From positions 51,086-98,074 of the forward strand of contig BFEA01000440.1 of the NCBI GenBank assembly GCA_003427395.1: a stretch of DNA of 46,989 bases, read 5' to 3'. Made by a program: the position numbers and the translations under genes. Below, one piece after another: positions 1 through 11,100 of the stretch. Positions within the stretch are counted from its first letter, which is position 1. Every line of letters starts with the position of its first letter. The notes beneath the pieces were generated by a model. The model did no database searches. It saw nothing but the letters and a program-made list of their open reading frames with translations, and was not told the DNA's origin. Source of the DNA: Chara braunii (Eukaryota > Streptophyta > Charophyceae > Charales > Characeae).

Positions 1-3000
1 CCCACGCCAAACCCACGCCAAACCCACGCCAAACCCACACCAAACCCTCGCCAAACCCACGCCAAACCCACACCCAATAGTTACCCATAGGTTTGGGTTA
101 CTAGTAGCGTCCACTAGTAACCCACGGGTTTGGCATGGGTTCGGAGTGGGTTAGGCGTGGGTTTGGCGTGAGTTTGGGTTGCTTCTCGGCGTTAGTAGTA
201 ACGCAAACCCATGGGTTTCTCGTGGGCGTGGGTTTGGCATGGGTGTGGCATGTGTTTGCGTGGGTGTGGCATTGGTTTGGCGTGGGCTTGGGTTACTAGT
301 GGCCGTGGGTTTGGTGTGGGTTTGGTGTGGGTCTGGCGTGGGTTTGGGTTACTTGTTTGCGTAGGTTTGGCGTGGGTTTGGCATGGGGTTGGCGTGGGGT
401 TGGCGTGGGGTGGGCGTGGGTTTGGCGTGGGTTTGGTGTGGGTTTGGCTTAGGTTTGGCGTAGGTTTGGCGTGGGTTTGGCGTGGGTTTCCAAACCCACG
501 CCAAACCCAAGCCACACTCATGCCAAACCCACGCCCACGAGTAACCCATGGGTTTGCGTTACTAGTCACGCCCACTAGCAACCCAAACTCACGCCAAACG
601 CACGCCAAACCCACACCAAACCCACACCAAACCTAGGCCAAACCCACATCAAACCCATGGGTTACTAGTGGGCGTTACCAGTAAGCAAAACCTATATAGG
701 TTACTATTGGGCGTGGGTTCGGCGTGGGTTTAGGTTAGAAGTGGGCGTGGGTTTGGCGTTGGTCTGGCGTGGGTTTGGGTTACTAGTGCGCGTAGGTTTG
801 GAAACCCACGCCACACCCTCGCCAAACCCACGCCAAACTCACGTCAGACCCATGCGAAACCCATGCCAAAGCCTCGCCCAACCCACGTCAAACACACGCA
901 AAACCAACACCATACCCACGCCAAGCCCACTAGTAACCTAAACCCACGCCAAACCCACGCCAAACCCACGCCAAACCCACGCCCTCTGGTAACCCATTTG
1001 TTTGGGTTACTAGTATTGCCCACTAGTAACCCATAGGTTTGGCATGGGTTTCGCGTGGGTTTTGCGTGGGTTTGGCGTGGGGTTTGCGTGGGTTTGGCGA
1101 TGGCATGGGTTCGGCGATGGCATGGGTTTGGCGTGGGCTTTGCGTGGGTCTGGCGATAGCGATAGTATCGCCCACTAGTAACTTATTTACTAGTGGGCAT
1201 TACTAGTAACCCAAACCCATGGGTTACTAGTGGGGGTGGGTTTGGCGATGGTGTGGCATGGGTTTGCCGTGGGCGTGGGTTTGGTGTGGCATGGGTTACA
1301 AAGCCACACCAAAGCATTGCCAAACCCACGCCAAAGCCATGCCAAACCCACACCAAACGCATGCCAAACCCAAGTCAAACCCACGCCAAACCCACGCCAA
1401 ACCCACGCCCACTAGTAAACCAAACCCATGGGTTACTAGTGGGTGTGGGTTTGGAAACCCACGCCAAACCCACGCCAAACCCATGGGTTACTACTGGGTG
1501 TTTGGTTTGGGTTACTAGTGGGCGTGGGTTTGGCGTGGGTTTGCTGTGGGGTTTGGCGTGGGTTTCGCGTGGGTTTGGCATGGGTTTGGCGTGGGTTTGG
1601 GTTACTAGTGGGCATTACAAGTAACCCATACCCACAGGTTAGTAGTGGGCGTTACTAGTGGGCGTGGGTATGGGTTACTAGTGGGTTTAGCGTTACTAGT
1701 AACCCAAACCCATGGGGTTTGGTGTGGGTTTAGCGTCGTTTAGCATGGGTTGGGCGTGGGTTGGGCGTGGGTTTGGCGTGGGTTTGGCGTGGGTTGGATG
1801 TCGGTTTGGCGTGGGTTTGGCGTGGGTTTGGCGTGGGTTTGGCGCGGGTCTAGTTTACTAATGGGCGTCGGTTTTGCTTGGGTTTGGCGTGGGTGTGGCG
1901 TGGGTTTGGCATGGGTTTCGGTTACTAGTGGGCGTTACTAGTAACCCAAACCCATGGGTTACTAGTGGCCACACGAAACCCACGCCAAGCCCACGGCAAA
2001 CCCACGTCAAACCCATGGGGGTTACTAGTGGGCACGGGTTTTGGGTTACTAGTGGGCGCGGGTTTGGGTTACTAATGGCATTACTAGTAACCAAAACCCA
2101 TGGGTTTGGCGTGGGTTTGGCGTGGGTTTGGCGTGGGTTTGGCGTGGGTTTGGCGTGGGTTTGGCGTGGGAACCACCTGAAACCCACGCCAAACCCACGC
2201 CAAACCGACGCCCACTAGTAACCAAAACCCACACCAAACCCACGCCAAACCCACGCCCACTAGTAACCCAAAAGCACACCCAGAAGTAACCCAAACCCAC
2301 GCCAACCAGTAACCCAAACCCACGCCCACTAGTGGTCCATGGGTTACTACTTACCCGAACCCATGGGTTTGGCGTGGGTTTGGCGTGGGTTTGGTGTGGG
2401 TTTGGCGTGGGTTTGCGTGGGCTTGAGTGGGACCCAAGCCAAACCCACTCGAAGCCCACGCCAAACACTCGCCAAACCCATGGGTTTGGGTTACTCGTAA
2501 CGCCCACTAGTAACCCAAACCGACGGCCACAAGTAAACCAAACCCACGGCCACAAGTAACCCAAACCCATGCGCACTAGTAACCCAAACCCACGCCCACT
2601 AGTAGCCCAAACCCATGGGTTTGGCGTGGGTTTGGCGTGGGTTTGGCGTGGGCTTGGCATGGGTTTGGCGTGGGTTTGGCGTGGGCTTGGCGTGGGTTTG
2701 GGTTACTAGTAACGCCCACTAGTATCCCAAACCCACGCCAAACCCACGCCCACTAGTAACCCATGGGTTTATGTTACTAGTAACGCCCACTAGTATCCCA
2801 AACACACACCAAACCCACGCCAAACCCAAGTCAAACCCACGCCAAGCCCACACGCACTAGTCAACCAAACCCATGGGTTACTACTGGGCATGGGTTTGGA
2901 AACCCACGCCAGAACCACGCCAAACCCACGCCAAACCCACGGGTTACTATTGGGTGTGGGTTTGTGGGCGTGGCTTTGGCATGGGTTTGGTGAGGGGTTT

Positions 3001-6000
3001 GGCGTGGGTTTCGTGTGGATTTGGCCTGGGTTTGGCGTGGGTTTGGGTTACTAGTGGGCATCACTAGTAACCCAAACCCACGGGTTACTAGTGGGCATTA
3101 CTAGTGGGCGTGGGTATTGGTTACTAGAGGGTTTGCCGTACGTTTGGCGTTACTAGTAACCCAAACCCATGGGGTTTGGCGTGGGTTTGGCGTCCTTTAG
3201 CGTGGGTTTGGCGTGGGTTTGGCGTGGGTTTGGTGTGGTTTGGGCGTGGGTTTGGCGTGGGTTTGGCGTGGGTTTGGCGCGGGTTTGGGTTACTAGTGGG
3301 CGTGGGTTTGGCGTGGGTTTGGCGTGGGTTTAACGTGGGTTTGGCGTGGGATTGGGTTACTAGTGGGCGTTTCTAGTAACCCAAACCCATGGGTTGCTAG
3401 TGGGCGTGGGTGTGGAAACCCACGCCAAACCCATGGGCTTGGGTTACTCGTGGGCATGGGTTTGGGTTACTAGTGCGCGCGGGTTTGGGTTACTAGTGGG
3501 CATTACAAGTAACCAAAACCCATGGGTTTGGCGTGGGAACCACACAAAACCCACGCGAAACCCATGCCAAACCTAACCCAAACCCACGCCCACTAGTGAC
3601 CCAAACCCACACCAAACTCACGCCGAACCCACCCCCACTTAAAACCTAAAAGCACGCCCAGTAGTAACCCAAACCCACGCCCACCAGTAACCCAAACCCA
3701 CGCCCACTAGTAGCCCATGGGTTACAAGTAACCCAAACCCATGGGTTTGGCGTTGATTTGGCGTGGGTTTGGCGTGGGTTTAACGTGGGTTGGGTGTGGG
3801 TTTGTCATGGGTTGTGCGTGGGTTTGGCGTGGGTATGGGTGGGACCCAAGCCAAACCCACTCCAAGCCCACGCCAAACACTCGCCAAACCCATGAGTTTG
3901 GGTTACTCGTAACGCCCACTAGTCACCCAAAACCACGGCCACTAGTAACCCAAACCCACGCCCACTAGTAGCCCATGGGTTACTAGTAACCCAAACCCAT
4001 GGGTTTGGTGTGGGTTTGGCGTGGGTTTGGCGTGGGTTTGGTGTGGGTTTGTCATGGGTTTGGCGTGGGTTTGGCGTGGGCTTGGGTGGGACCCAAGCCA
4101 AACTGGCTCCAAAGCCACGCCGAACACTCGCCAAACCCATGGGTTTGGGTTACTCGTAACGCCCACTAGTAACCCAAACCCACGGCCACTAGTAACCTAA
4201 ACCCACGGCCATTAGTAACCCAAACCTACGCCCACTAGTAACCCAAACCCACGCCCACTAGTAACGCAAACCCACGCCCTTCCCACGCCCACTAGTAACC
4301 GAAACCCATGGGTTTGGCGTGGGCTTGGCGAGGGTTTGGCGTGGGTTTGGCGTGGGCTTGGCGTGGGTTTGGCGTGGGTTTGGCGTGGGCTGAGCGTGGG
4401 TTTGGCGTGGGTTTCCAAACCCACGCCCTCTAGTAACCCATGGGTTTGGGTTACTAGTAACGCCCACTAGTAACCCAAACCGACGCCAAACCCATGCCAA
4501 ACCCACGCAAAACCCAGGCCAGGCCCACGCCCACTAGTAACCCAAACCCACGCCAAACCCACGCCAAACCCAGGCCAAACCCACGCCAAACCCACGCCAA
4601 ACCAACACCAAACCCACGCAAACTAGTAACAGAAACCCATGGGTTTGCCGTGGGTTTGGCGTGGGCTTGGTGTGGGTTTGGTGTGGGTTTGAAATGGGTT
4701 CGGTGTGGGTTTGGAGTGGGGTCTGGTGTGGGTTTGGCGTGGGTTTGGCGTGGGTTTGGCGTGGGTTTCCAAACCCACGCCCACTAGTAACCTTTGGGTT
4801 TGGAGCGGGCGTTCCTTGTAACCCAAACCGATGGGTTACTAGTGGGCGCGGGTTTGGAAACCCACGCCAAACTTACGCGAACTAGTGGGTTTAAAGTGGG
4901 TTTGGAGTGGGTTTGGAGTGGGTTTGGCGTGGGTTTGGCGTGGGTTTGGCGTGGGTTTGGAGTGGGTTTGGAGTGGGTTTGGCGTGGGTTTGGTTTGTGT
5001 TTGGGTTTGGAGTCGGTTTGGCATGGGTTTGGAATGGGTTTGGAGTGGGTTTGGCATGGGTTTCAAGTGGGCGTAGGTTTGGCGTCGGCTTGCAGTGGGT
5101 TTGGCGTGGGTTTGGCGTGGGTTTGGTGTCGGCTTGGGTTACTACTGGGCGTGGGTTTGGGTTACTAGTGGGCGTGGGTTTGGGTTACTAGTGGGCGTGG
5201 GTTTGGGTTACTAGTGCGCGTTACCAGTAACCTAAACCCGTGGGTTACTGGTGGGCGTGGGTTTGGCGTGGGTTTGGCGTAGGTTTGGGTTAGTACCGGG
5301 AGTGGGTTTGGCATGGGTTTGGGTTTGGCGTGGGTTTGGCGTGGGTTTGGCGTGGGTTTGGCATGGGGTTGGCATGGGTTTGGCGTGGGTTACTAGTGGG
5401 CGTGACTAGTAACCCACTAGTATACCAAAGCCACGCCAAACCCACACCAAACCCATGCCAAACCCACGCCAAACCCACGCCCACTAGTAACCCAAAACCC
5501 ACACCAAACCCACGCCAAACCCACGTCAAACCCACGCCAAACCCACTCCAAACCCACGTTAAACCCACGCCCACGAGTAACCCATGGGTTTGGGTTACTA
5601 GTGGACGTGGGTTTGGAGTGCGTTACTAGTGGGCATGGGTTTGGAAACCCAAGCCAAACCCACGCCTAAACCGTGGGTTACTAGTGGGCGTGGGTTTGGA
5701 AACCCACGCCAAACCCATGCCAAACCCACGCCCAGTGGTAACCCAAACCCATGGGTTACTAGTGGGCATGGGTTTGACGTGGGTTTGGCGTGGGTTTGGC
5801 GTGGGTTTGGCATGGGTTTGGCATGGGTTTGTCGTGGGTTTCCAAACCCACGCCCACTAGTAACCCAAACCCAGGACCAGAAGTAACGCAAACCTACGCG
5901 AAACCCACGCCCATTAGTAACCCATGGGTTTGGATTACTAGTAACACCCACTAGTTACCCAAACCCAAGCCAAACCCACGCCAAACCCACGCCCACGAGT

Positions 6001-7818
6001 AACCCAAACCTACGCTAAGCCCACGCCCACTAGTAACCCATAACCACGGCCACTAGTTACCCAAACGCACGCCCACTAGTAACCCAAACCCACGCCCACT
6101 AGTAACCCAAACCCACGCCCACTAGTAACCCGAACCCACGCCAAACCCACACCAAACCCATGCCAAACCCACGCCAAACCCATGCCAGACCCACGCCAAA
6201 CGCACGCAAAACCCATGTCAAATCCACACTCACTAGTAACCCGAACCCACACCAAACCCTCGCCAAAACTACGCCCAACCAATGGGTTTGGGTTAGTAGT
6301 GGGCGTGGGCTTGGCGTGGGTTTGGCGTGCGTTTGGGTTACTAGGTGGGTTTGGTGTGGGTTTGGGTTACTAGTGGGCGTGGGTTTAACGTGGGTTGGGC
6401 GTGTGTTTAGGTTACTAGTGGGCGTTACTTGTAACCCAAACCCAAGGGTTACTAGTGGACGTGGGTTTGGCGTGAGTTTGGCGTGGATTTGGCGTGGGCT
6501 TTGGTGTGGGTTTGGCGAAGGTTTGGCGTGAGTTTGGCGTGGGTTTGGGTTACTGGTGGTAGTTATTAGTAACCCAAACCCATGCCAAACCCACGCCAAA
6601 CCCACCCAAACCCCACACCAAACCCTCGCCAAAACCACGCGAAAACCACGCCAAACCCACTCCAAACCCACGCGAATCCCACGCCCACTAGTAACCCAAA
6701 CCCACACCAAACCCACGCCAACCCACGCCCACTAGTAACCCATGGTTTTGGGTTAGTAGTAACGCCCACTAGTAACCCACAGCCACGCCCACTCGTAACT
6801 GAAACCCACGCCAAACCCATGCCAAACCCACACCAGACCAACGCTAAACCCACCCCAAGTCCATGCCAAACCCACGCCAAACCCATGGGTTTTTAGTGGG
6901 CGTGGGTTTGGCGTGGGTTTGGCATGGCTTTGGCGTGAGTTTGGAGTGGGTTTGGTGTGGGTTTTGCGTGGGTTTGGCATGGTTTGGCGTGGGTTTAGGT
7001 TACTAGTGGGCGTGGGTTTGGGTGACTCGTGTGCGTTTCTAGTAACCCAAACTCATAGGTTACTAGTGGGCGTTGGTTTGGCGTGGGTTTCGCGTGGGTT
7101 TCGCGTGGGTTTGGCATGGGTCTGGCGTGCGTTTGGCGTGGGTTTGGCATGGGTTTAGCGTGGGTTTGTCGTGGGTTTGGCGTGGGTTAGGCGTGGGTTT
7201 GGCGTGGGTTTGGCGTCGGTTTGGGTTACAAGTTGGTGTGGGTTACTAATGGGCGTGGGGGTTGGGTTACTAGCAACGTTGGTTTGGCGTGGGTGTGGCG
7301 TGGGTTTGGCGTGGGTTTGGCGTGGGTTGATCCTGGGTTTGGTGTTGGTTTGGGTAACTATTAACGCCCTCTAGTAACCCAAACCCACGCCCTCTAGTAA
7401 CCCATGGACTTAAGTTACTAGTATTGCCCACTAGTAACCCAAACCCACGCCCACTAGTAAACCATGGGTTTGGGTTACTAGTAACGCCCACTAGTAACCC
7501 AAACCCACGCCAAACCCACGCCAAACCTTGCCAAGACCACGCCAAACCCATGCCAAAACCATGCCAAACCCATGGGTTTGGGTTACTAGTGGGCGTGGGT
7601 TTGGCGTGGGTTTGGCGTGGGGTTGGGCTACTAGGTGGGTTTGGTGTGGGTTCAGGTTACTAGTGGGCGGGGGTTTGGCGTGGGTTTGGCATGGGTTGGG
7701 CGTGGGTTTTGGTTACTAGTAACACCCACTAGTAACCCATGCGTTTGAGGTACTAGTAACGCCCACTAGTAGCCCAAACCCACGCCATACCCACGCGAAA
7801 TCCAAGCCAAACCCACGC
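1..7818. repeat. Left satellite array of 11-bp monomers (TTTGGCGTGGG / CCCACGCCAAA)
   Basis: The stretch is almost entirely tandem copies of the 11-bp monomer TTTGGCGTGGG or its complement. Runs of one orientation, tens to a few hundred bases long, are separated by palindromic hinges: AAACCCATGGGTTT (for example 2,094-2,107), GTTACTAGTAAC (4,450-4,461) and an arm-CC-arm hinge (4,404-4,427). A second recurring word, GGGTTACTAGTGGGCG, punctuates the runs. Common variants are TTTGGCATGGG and TTTGGTGTGGG. Open frames here read as GLAWVWRGFGV or KPTPNPRQTHA repeats and are a consequence of the repeat, not genes. Whether the array is centromeric, subtelomeric or interstitial cannot be told from the sequence. 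No rRNA, tRNA or host exon was seen. Confidence 0.95.
2420..4160. repeat. Recurring satellite block marked by TGGGACCCAAGCC
   Basis: A distinctive block appears three times, near 2,430, 3,838 and 4,088. Each copy has TGGGACCCAAGCC, then complement-strand monomers, an ACACTCGCCAAACC variant, a CCATG hinge and GGGTTACTCGTAACGCCC. Copies two and three are about 250 bp apart and the first lies about 1.4 kb upstream. The copies share private variants (ACTCGCC, TTACTCGTAAC), so they descend from one another by segmental amplification rather than independent drift of the monomer. Confidence 0.7.
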
Positions 7819-9516
7819 CTACGTGTGGAACAAGCTTTGGTGGGGCGGTTGGATGTTGTAAAGTTTCAACGCATCCTTTAGTATGTCCTCCACAGCCACC
7901 ATCAGGAGGTGAAGAAAGTCATAGATGCGGCTCAAGGTAGCTGGGAGAGGTTCAAGGAGGGGATGCAGTGGAAATACTGCCTGGGAGACGGGTTATTGAC
8001 TACCGCGGACCTTGAAGCGATGAACAAAGAGGATCTTACGACTATAGGGGCCTTTGTTCAAGAATTTAAGAAAAGGGCGATGAAGGTGCATGGGATTTCG
8101 GAGGAAGCATAGTGCGCCGTTTTCCTGTGGTTACTCACAGCGTCGGAGGCCGTTGAGTTGACGAGACATGGAGGAGGTAGCACTAAGCTCACCTGGGCCA
8201 CCATTGACAGAGGGGTGGAAGTTGGGTGCTTGGACCAGGTGGAACAACGTCAGGTACGCCTGCAAAGGCAGAAGAGAAAGGAAAGAGATGCGGCCGCTTC
8301 TGGGACCCCGGGGTTAACAAGGATTGTTACAGACGTATTGGCACAGCTAGGGTATGCAACAGAGCCGGTGGTGCAAAGGAGGGTGGTGACGACTGTTAAA
8401 GTATAAGGAAATGAGCCAGTGATAGAGGAGGCTGTTCAGGAGGAGCTCTGGGAAGAGGAAGAGCCGCTGCCGCAGCACCTGACGAAGGTCTAGCGCAAAG
8501 TGCGTAATTTGGCGCAGGGCGGACAGGGATCAGGAAAAGTGCAGGCGCCTCAGGCCCAGGCAGCAGCCTCTTTAAATGTGGCGGCTCCATCATCTAGTAC
8601 GGGCCCCTCGCAAGGTGGGGCGCCCTCCTACGGACAGTGGCCCTTGCCGGTGATCAATGCAATTGTGCCATGGGGAAGCCCGCCGCCAGTAGCCGGACCG
8701 CAAACGAGTATGCCACCACCCATCTACCCCGTGGCCCAGGCCCAACCTGTGGCCCCACCACTGTCACCTGATCCGAGTTCAAAGGGCAGTGCTGTAGGAG
8801 GTGGGAACCAGGGGCAGGGCAATCAAGGCAACGGAGGGAGGGGTGGAGGAAGGGGGCGAGGCAAGAATGGCAGCGGAAGAGAAAGGCAATGGAATGGCCA
8901 AGTCCAGGGGTACCAAGGCCAAGGGAGTCAAGGCCAGGGGTACCAAGGCCAAGGGAGTCAAGGCTAGGGGTACCAAGTCCAGGGGTATCAAGGCCAGGGG
9001 GATTCAGGCCAGGGGGATCAGGGAAGTAAGTGGTATGGAAGACCCCGTTTTGACTGGAGGACGGCCATCTATCAATATTGTGATCAGCAAGGCCACACTA
9101 TAAGGTTCTGTAATATAAGATGGGAAGACGAGAGAAGCGGACTGATTTCCTCCATTATGGATGGGAATATCTACGATCAGTTTGGGGAGGCCATTGACCG
9201 AAGGCTTGGAGGAGTGAGGGCTGAAGCCCAACGAAGAGCGGCAGCTGGGCCGCCACCCCCTGCCATGTTCAGGCTATGGCAAGAAAAGGAGGAACCACCA
9301 ATTGGGGTGGAAGAAGTAGGAAGTGATGAGGAAGTGACTCAAGGGCTACGAGGAGAAAGTGAGACGGAAGAGGCCATCATCGAGTCAGATGACGAGGATG
9401 AGGAGGAAAGAACGGAGCCTCCATCCGTCTTATTTGAGAAGATGGAGGACTTGCTGGATAAGATGGGGAGGTACCAACAGAAGTTGGTGGGCCTCTGTGA
9501 GGAAGTGAAGGGATGA
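7819..9516 (+). pseudogene. gag: Ty3/gypsy Gag-like reading frame, 5'-truncated and degenerate
   Basis: One frame runs from the satellite border to 9,516. It begins inside the protein with no start codon (the reading opens RLRVEQALVGRLD) and is broken by TAG at 7,879, 8,110, 8,491 and 8,965, TAA at 8,404 and TGA at 9,514. In order it shows a helical capsid-like part (7,819-8,400), a Pro/Gln/Ala-rich part (8,500-8,800), a Gly/Arg basic stretch (GGRGGGRGRGK, about 8,836-8,870), and a Gln/Gly repeat. A zinc knuckle (9,070-9,111) and an acidic C-terminal tail (about 9,310-9,480) follow. The knuckle keeps C, GH and the last C (YCDQQGHTIRFC), but the first Cys position is TAT (Tyr), so CX2CX4HX4C is broken. 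Gag of LTR retrotransposons forms the cytoplasmic particle and binds element RNA. Assignment rests on layout, knuckle and the downstream pol. Confidence 0.8.
8905..9027 (+). repeat. Gln/Gly-coding tandem repeat in gag (about 30-bp period)
   Basis: Units reading QGYQGQGSQG, 30 bp each, repeat with GGGGTACCAAGGCC as the visible core, then decay into shorter QGD units. The stop at 8,965-8,967 sits in a unit where the neighbouring units have CAG, so this TAG is directly seen to be a C-to-T change. The repeat lies just before the zinc knuckle and is a plausible low-complexity RNA-binding segment. Confidence 0.8.
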
Positions 9517-10040
9517 AAGTCTAACATCCCCACAAGATTCCTCTATGACTCCGGCCTGGAGTCAGCGCCTGGGCGACCCGGAGTAAATGTGGTGGGGTCG
9601 TGCCCACAATCGGGAATGAGGGGGAGACCCCTTACTCCGCAGGCCCGGCTGACATAGGCAGCGAGAACGAGGAATCAAGCCAAGGCCATTGCCAGCCAAG
9701 AGCCTCCAAGCAGGGAACCCGAACCAGGGAGAAGGAAAGAGGTTGTGGAAGTAGAGGACGACGATGATGAAGAGGAAGAGGACGAGAGGCTGCACAGAGA
9801 AGAGGATCAGAGAGCGGAGCAGCGGGCAACGAAAAAGGGAACCAGGGGAGAGGCCGAACCGGTCATACATGACGGACCGCCCAAAAAGAAGAAATACGCG
9901 GTCCGGTTGGAAGAGGGATTTGACGTAGAGAAAGTGATTGACCGACTGCTGGAAGGGCATAATGACCTCATGACCCTGAAGGAAATCCTAGCGTCAGCCC
10001 CGCGACTTCGCGCTGAACTGAAGGGGAGAGGGATTTGATG
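9517..10040 (+). pseudogene. Gag-protease linker of the gypsy element, acidic and Lys-rich
   Basis: The gag frame continues after the TGA at 9,514 with a further TAG at 9,655. It encodes a strongly acidic run (about 9,745-9,790, mostly Asp/Glu), a charged segment, a basic PPKKKKYAV motif near 9,880, and a helical stretch beginning FDVEKVIDRLLEGHNDLM. That last piece is repeated after the assembly gap. No enzymatic motif is visible. It links Gag to the protease in one open frame and ends at TGA 10,036, just where a second repeat copy begins out of frame. Confidence 0.7.
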
Positions 10041-10306
10041 NNNNNNNNNNNNNNNNNNNNNNNNNNNNNNNNNNNNNNNNNNNNNNNNNNNNNNNNNNNN
10101 NNNNNNNNNNNNNNNNNNNNNNNNNNNNNNNNNNNNNNNNNNNNNNNNNNNNNNNNNNNNNNNNNNNNNNNNNNNNNNNNNNNNNNNNNNNNNNNATTTG
10201 ATGTAGAGAAAGTGATTGACCGGCTGCTGGAAGGGCATAATGACCTCATGACCCTGAAGGAAATCCTAGCGTCAGCCCCGCGACTTCGCGTTGAACTGAA
10301 GGGGAG
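9918..10306 (+). repeat. 111-bp segment duplicated across an assembly gap
   Basis: Positions 9,918-10,028 and 10,196-10,306 are the same 111-bp segment with three differences, all transitions. A third start of the unit (GAGGGATTTGATG, 10,028-10,040) runs into the gap. The offset from the first to the second start is 115 bp, which shifts the frame. Either the element has a small tandem duplication here or two variant contigs were joined across the gap. Confidence 0.85.
10041..10195. other. Assembly gap (155 N)
   Basis: Unknown bases, sitting inside the linker duplication. The number of N may be an estimate. Confidence 0.99.
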
Positions 10307-10684
10307 GTTATCACGGCGCCTGGTGCCCAATGTCCATTTGGGTACGATCCTGCCCAAGGAGGCAGAGTGGGCAGAGTCAGGTATGAAGATGGACTGGAAG
10401 TGCGTAGCGTGCGGTATGGTGGAGTTGATGGTGAAGGGTTCCAAGTGCGCAGCAATGGTGGACACCGGGGCAGAGATGAACATTATTCGGGAGGCGGACG
10501 CGATCAGATTCGGGCTGGATATAGACTGTTCTGACTGCGGTATTCTGCATGGAGCCAGCTGTAAGGCCGTGTTTTGCGGGACAGCCTCGAATGTGCTCGT
10601 CGAGGTTGGAAAGGTGAAGGTCAGGGCATGCTTCTTCATAATGCCNGACGTGGACCATGGAATCCTCCTGGGAGGTCATTCCTA
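10196..10684 (+). pseudogene. pol: Retroviral-type aspartic protease domain of the gypsy Pol
   Basis: The frame after the gap encodes a pepsin-fold retroelement protease, which cleaves the Gag-Pol polyprotein in the particle. The active-site motif is MVDTGAEMN with DTGA at 10,461-10,472. About 65 residues later DHGILLG matches the conserved hydrophobic ILG element of the fold. The preceding KMDWKCVACG is Cys-containing. The natural frame is lost at about 10,669: this frame ends GGHS then TAA at 10,683, while the +2 frame continues GRSFLSRTET, as expected for loss of one G in a G run. One N lies at 10,646. The catalytic motif is intact but the polyprotein is not. Confidence 0.85.
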
Positions 10685-11100
10685 AGTAGGACAGAGACCG
10701 TGATGTTCAACAAACATGATGGGACGTTGATCCTACTCTTATGCGATCTTGCCTGCGGGAATTACGAAATAATTACTTTCAGGAACACCGGGCCAAGGAG
10801 TATTAGGAATCGGCCCAATCCAGGATCATTCACAATCGAGGAGTCGGAAGGGGAGCGCAGGAGGCTCTGGGCAAAACCCGAAGGAGGAGAGAGGGCAGAA
10901 GCATTTTCCCTCAGCCTGTCAGATGTTGGGAAGGCCATGGACCTGGTGGTCGCGCATGAGATGGCAGATCCGGATGCCATCCAGGCCTTGAGGGAGCAAG
11001 TTCTGGAATGCCCTAAGGCAGGAAGGTTGGAAATTGTATATCGGCTCCCAGGCAGCGGAGGGAACCCCGCATCAGCGCAAACACAATCCGTGAGTCGGCC
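10670..11100 (+). pseudogene. pol: Protease-RT connector of the gypsy Pol (frame-shifted)
   Basis: From the frameshift at about 10,669 the coding frame is position mod 3 = 2. It encodes the end of the protease and a connector without recognised motifs, including RTETVMFNKHDGT and a helical segment near 10,920-11,030. Coding coherence is lost again at the T run near 11,098-11,107, after which the reverse-transcriptase frame takes over. The two shifts flank this piece. They look like random indels in homopolymers rather than a conserved slippery site, since each lies inside a domain or connector and not at the gag/pol border. Confidence 0.7.

Noticed and set aside
179-7719. Many overlapping open frames of 60-200 codons on both strands in the left satellite
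   Set aside because: They translate the 11-bp monomer (GLAWVWRGFGV or KPTPNPRQTHA), occur in all frames and have no independent coding signal.
1-7818. Telomeric repeat, because of GGGTTTGGGTTA words
   Set aside because: The plant telomere unit TTTAGGG does not form runs here. The words are part of the satellite hinge and alternate in orientation.
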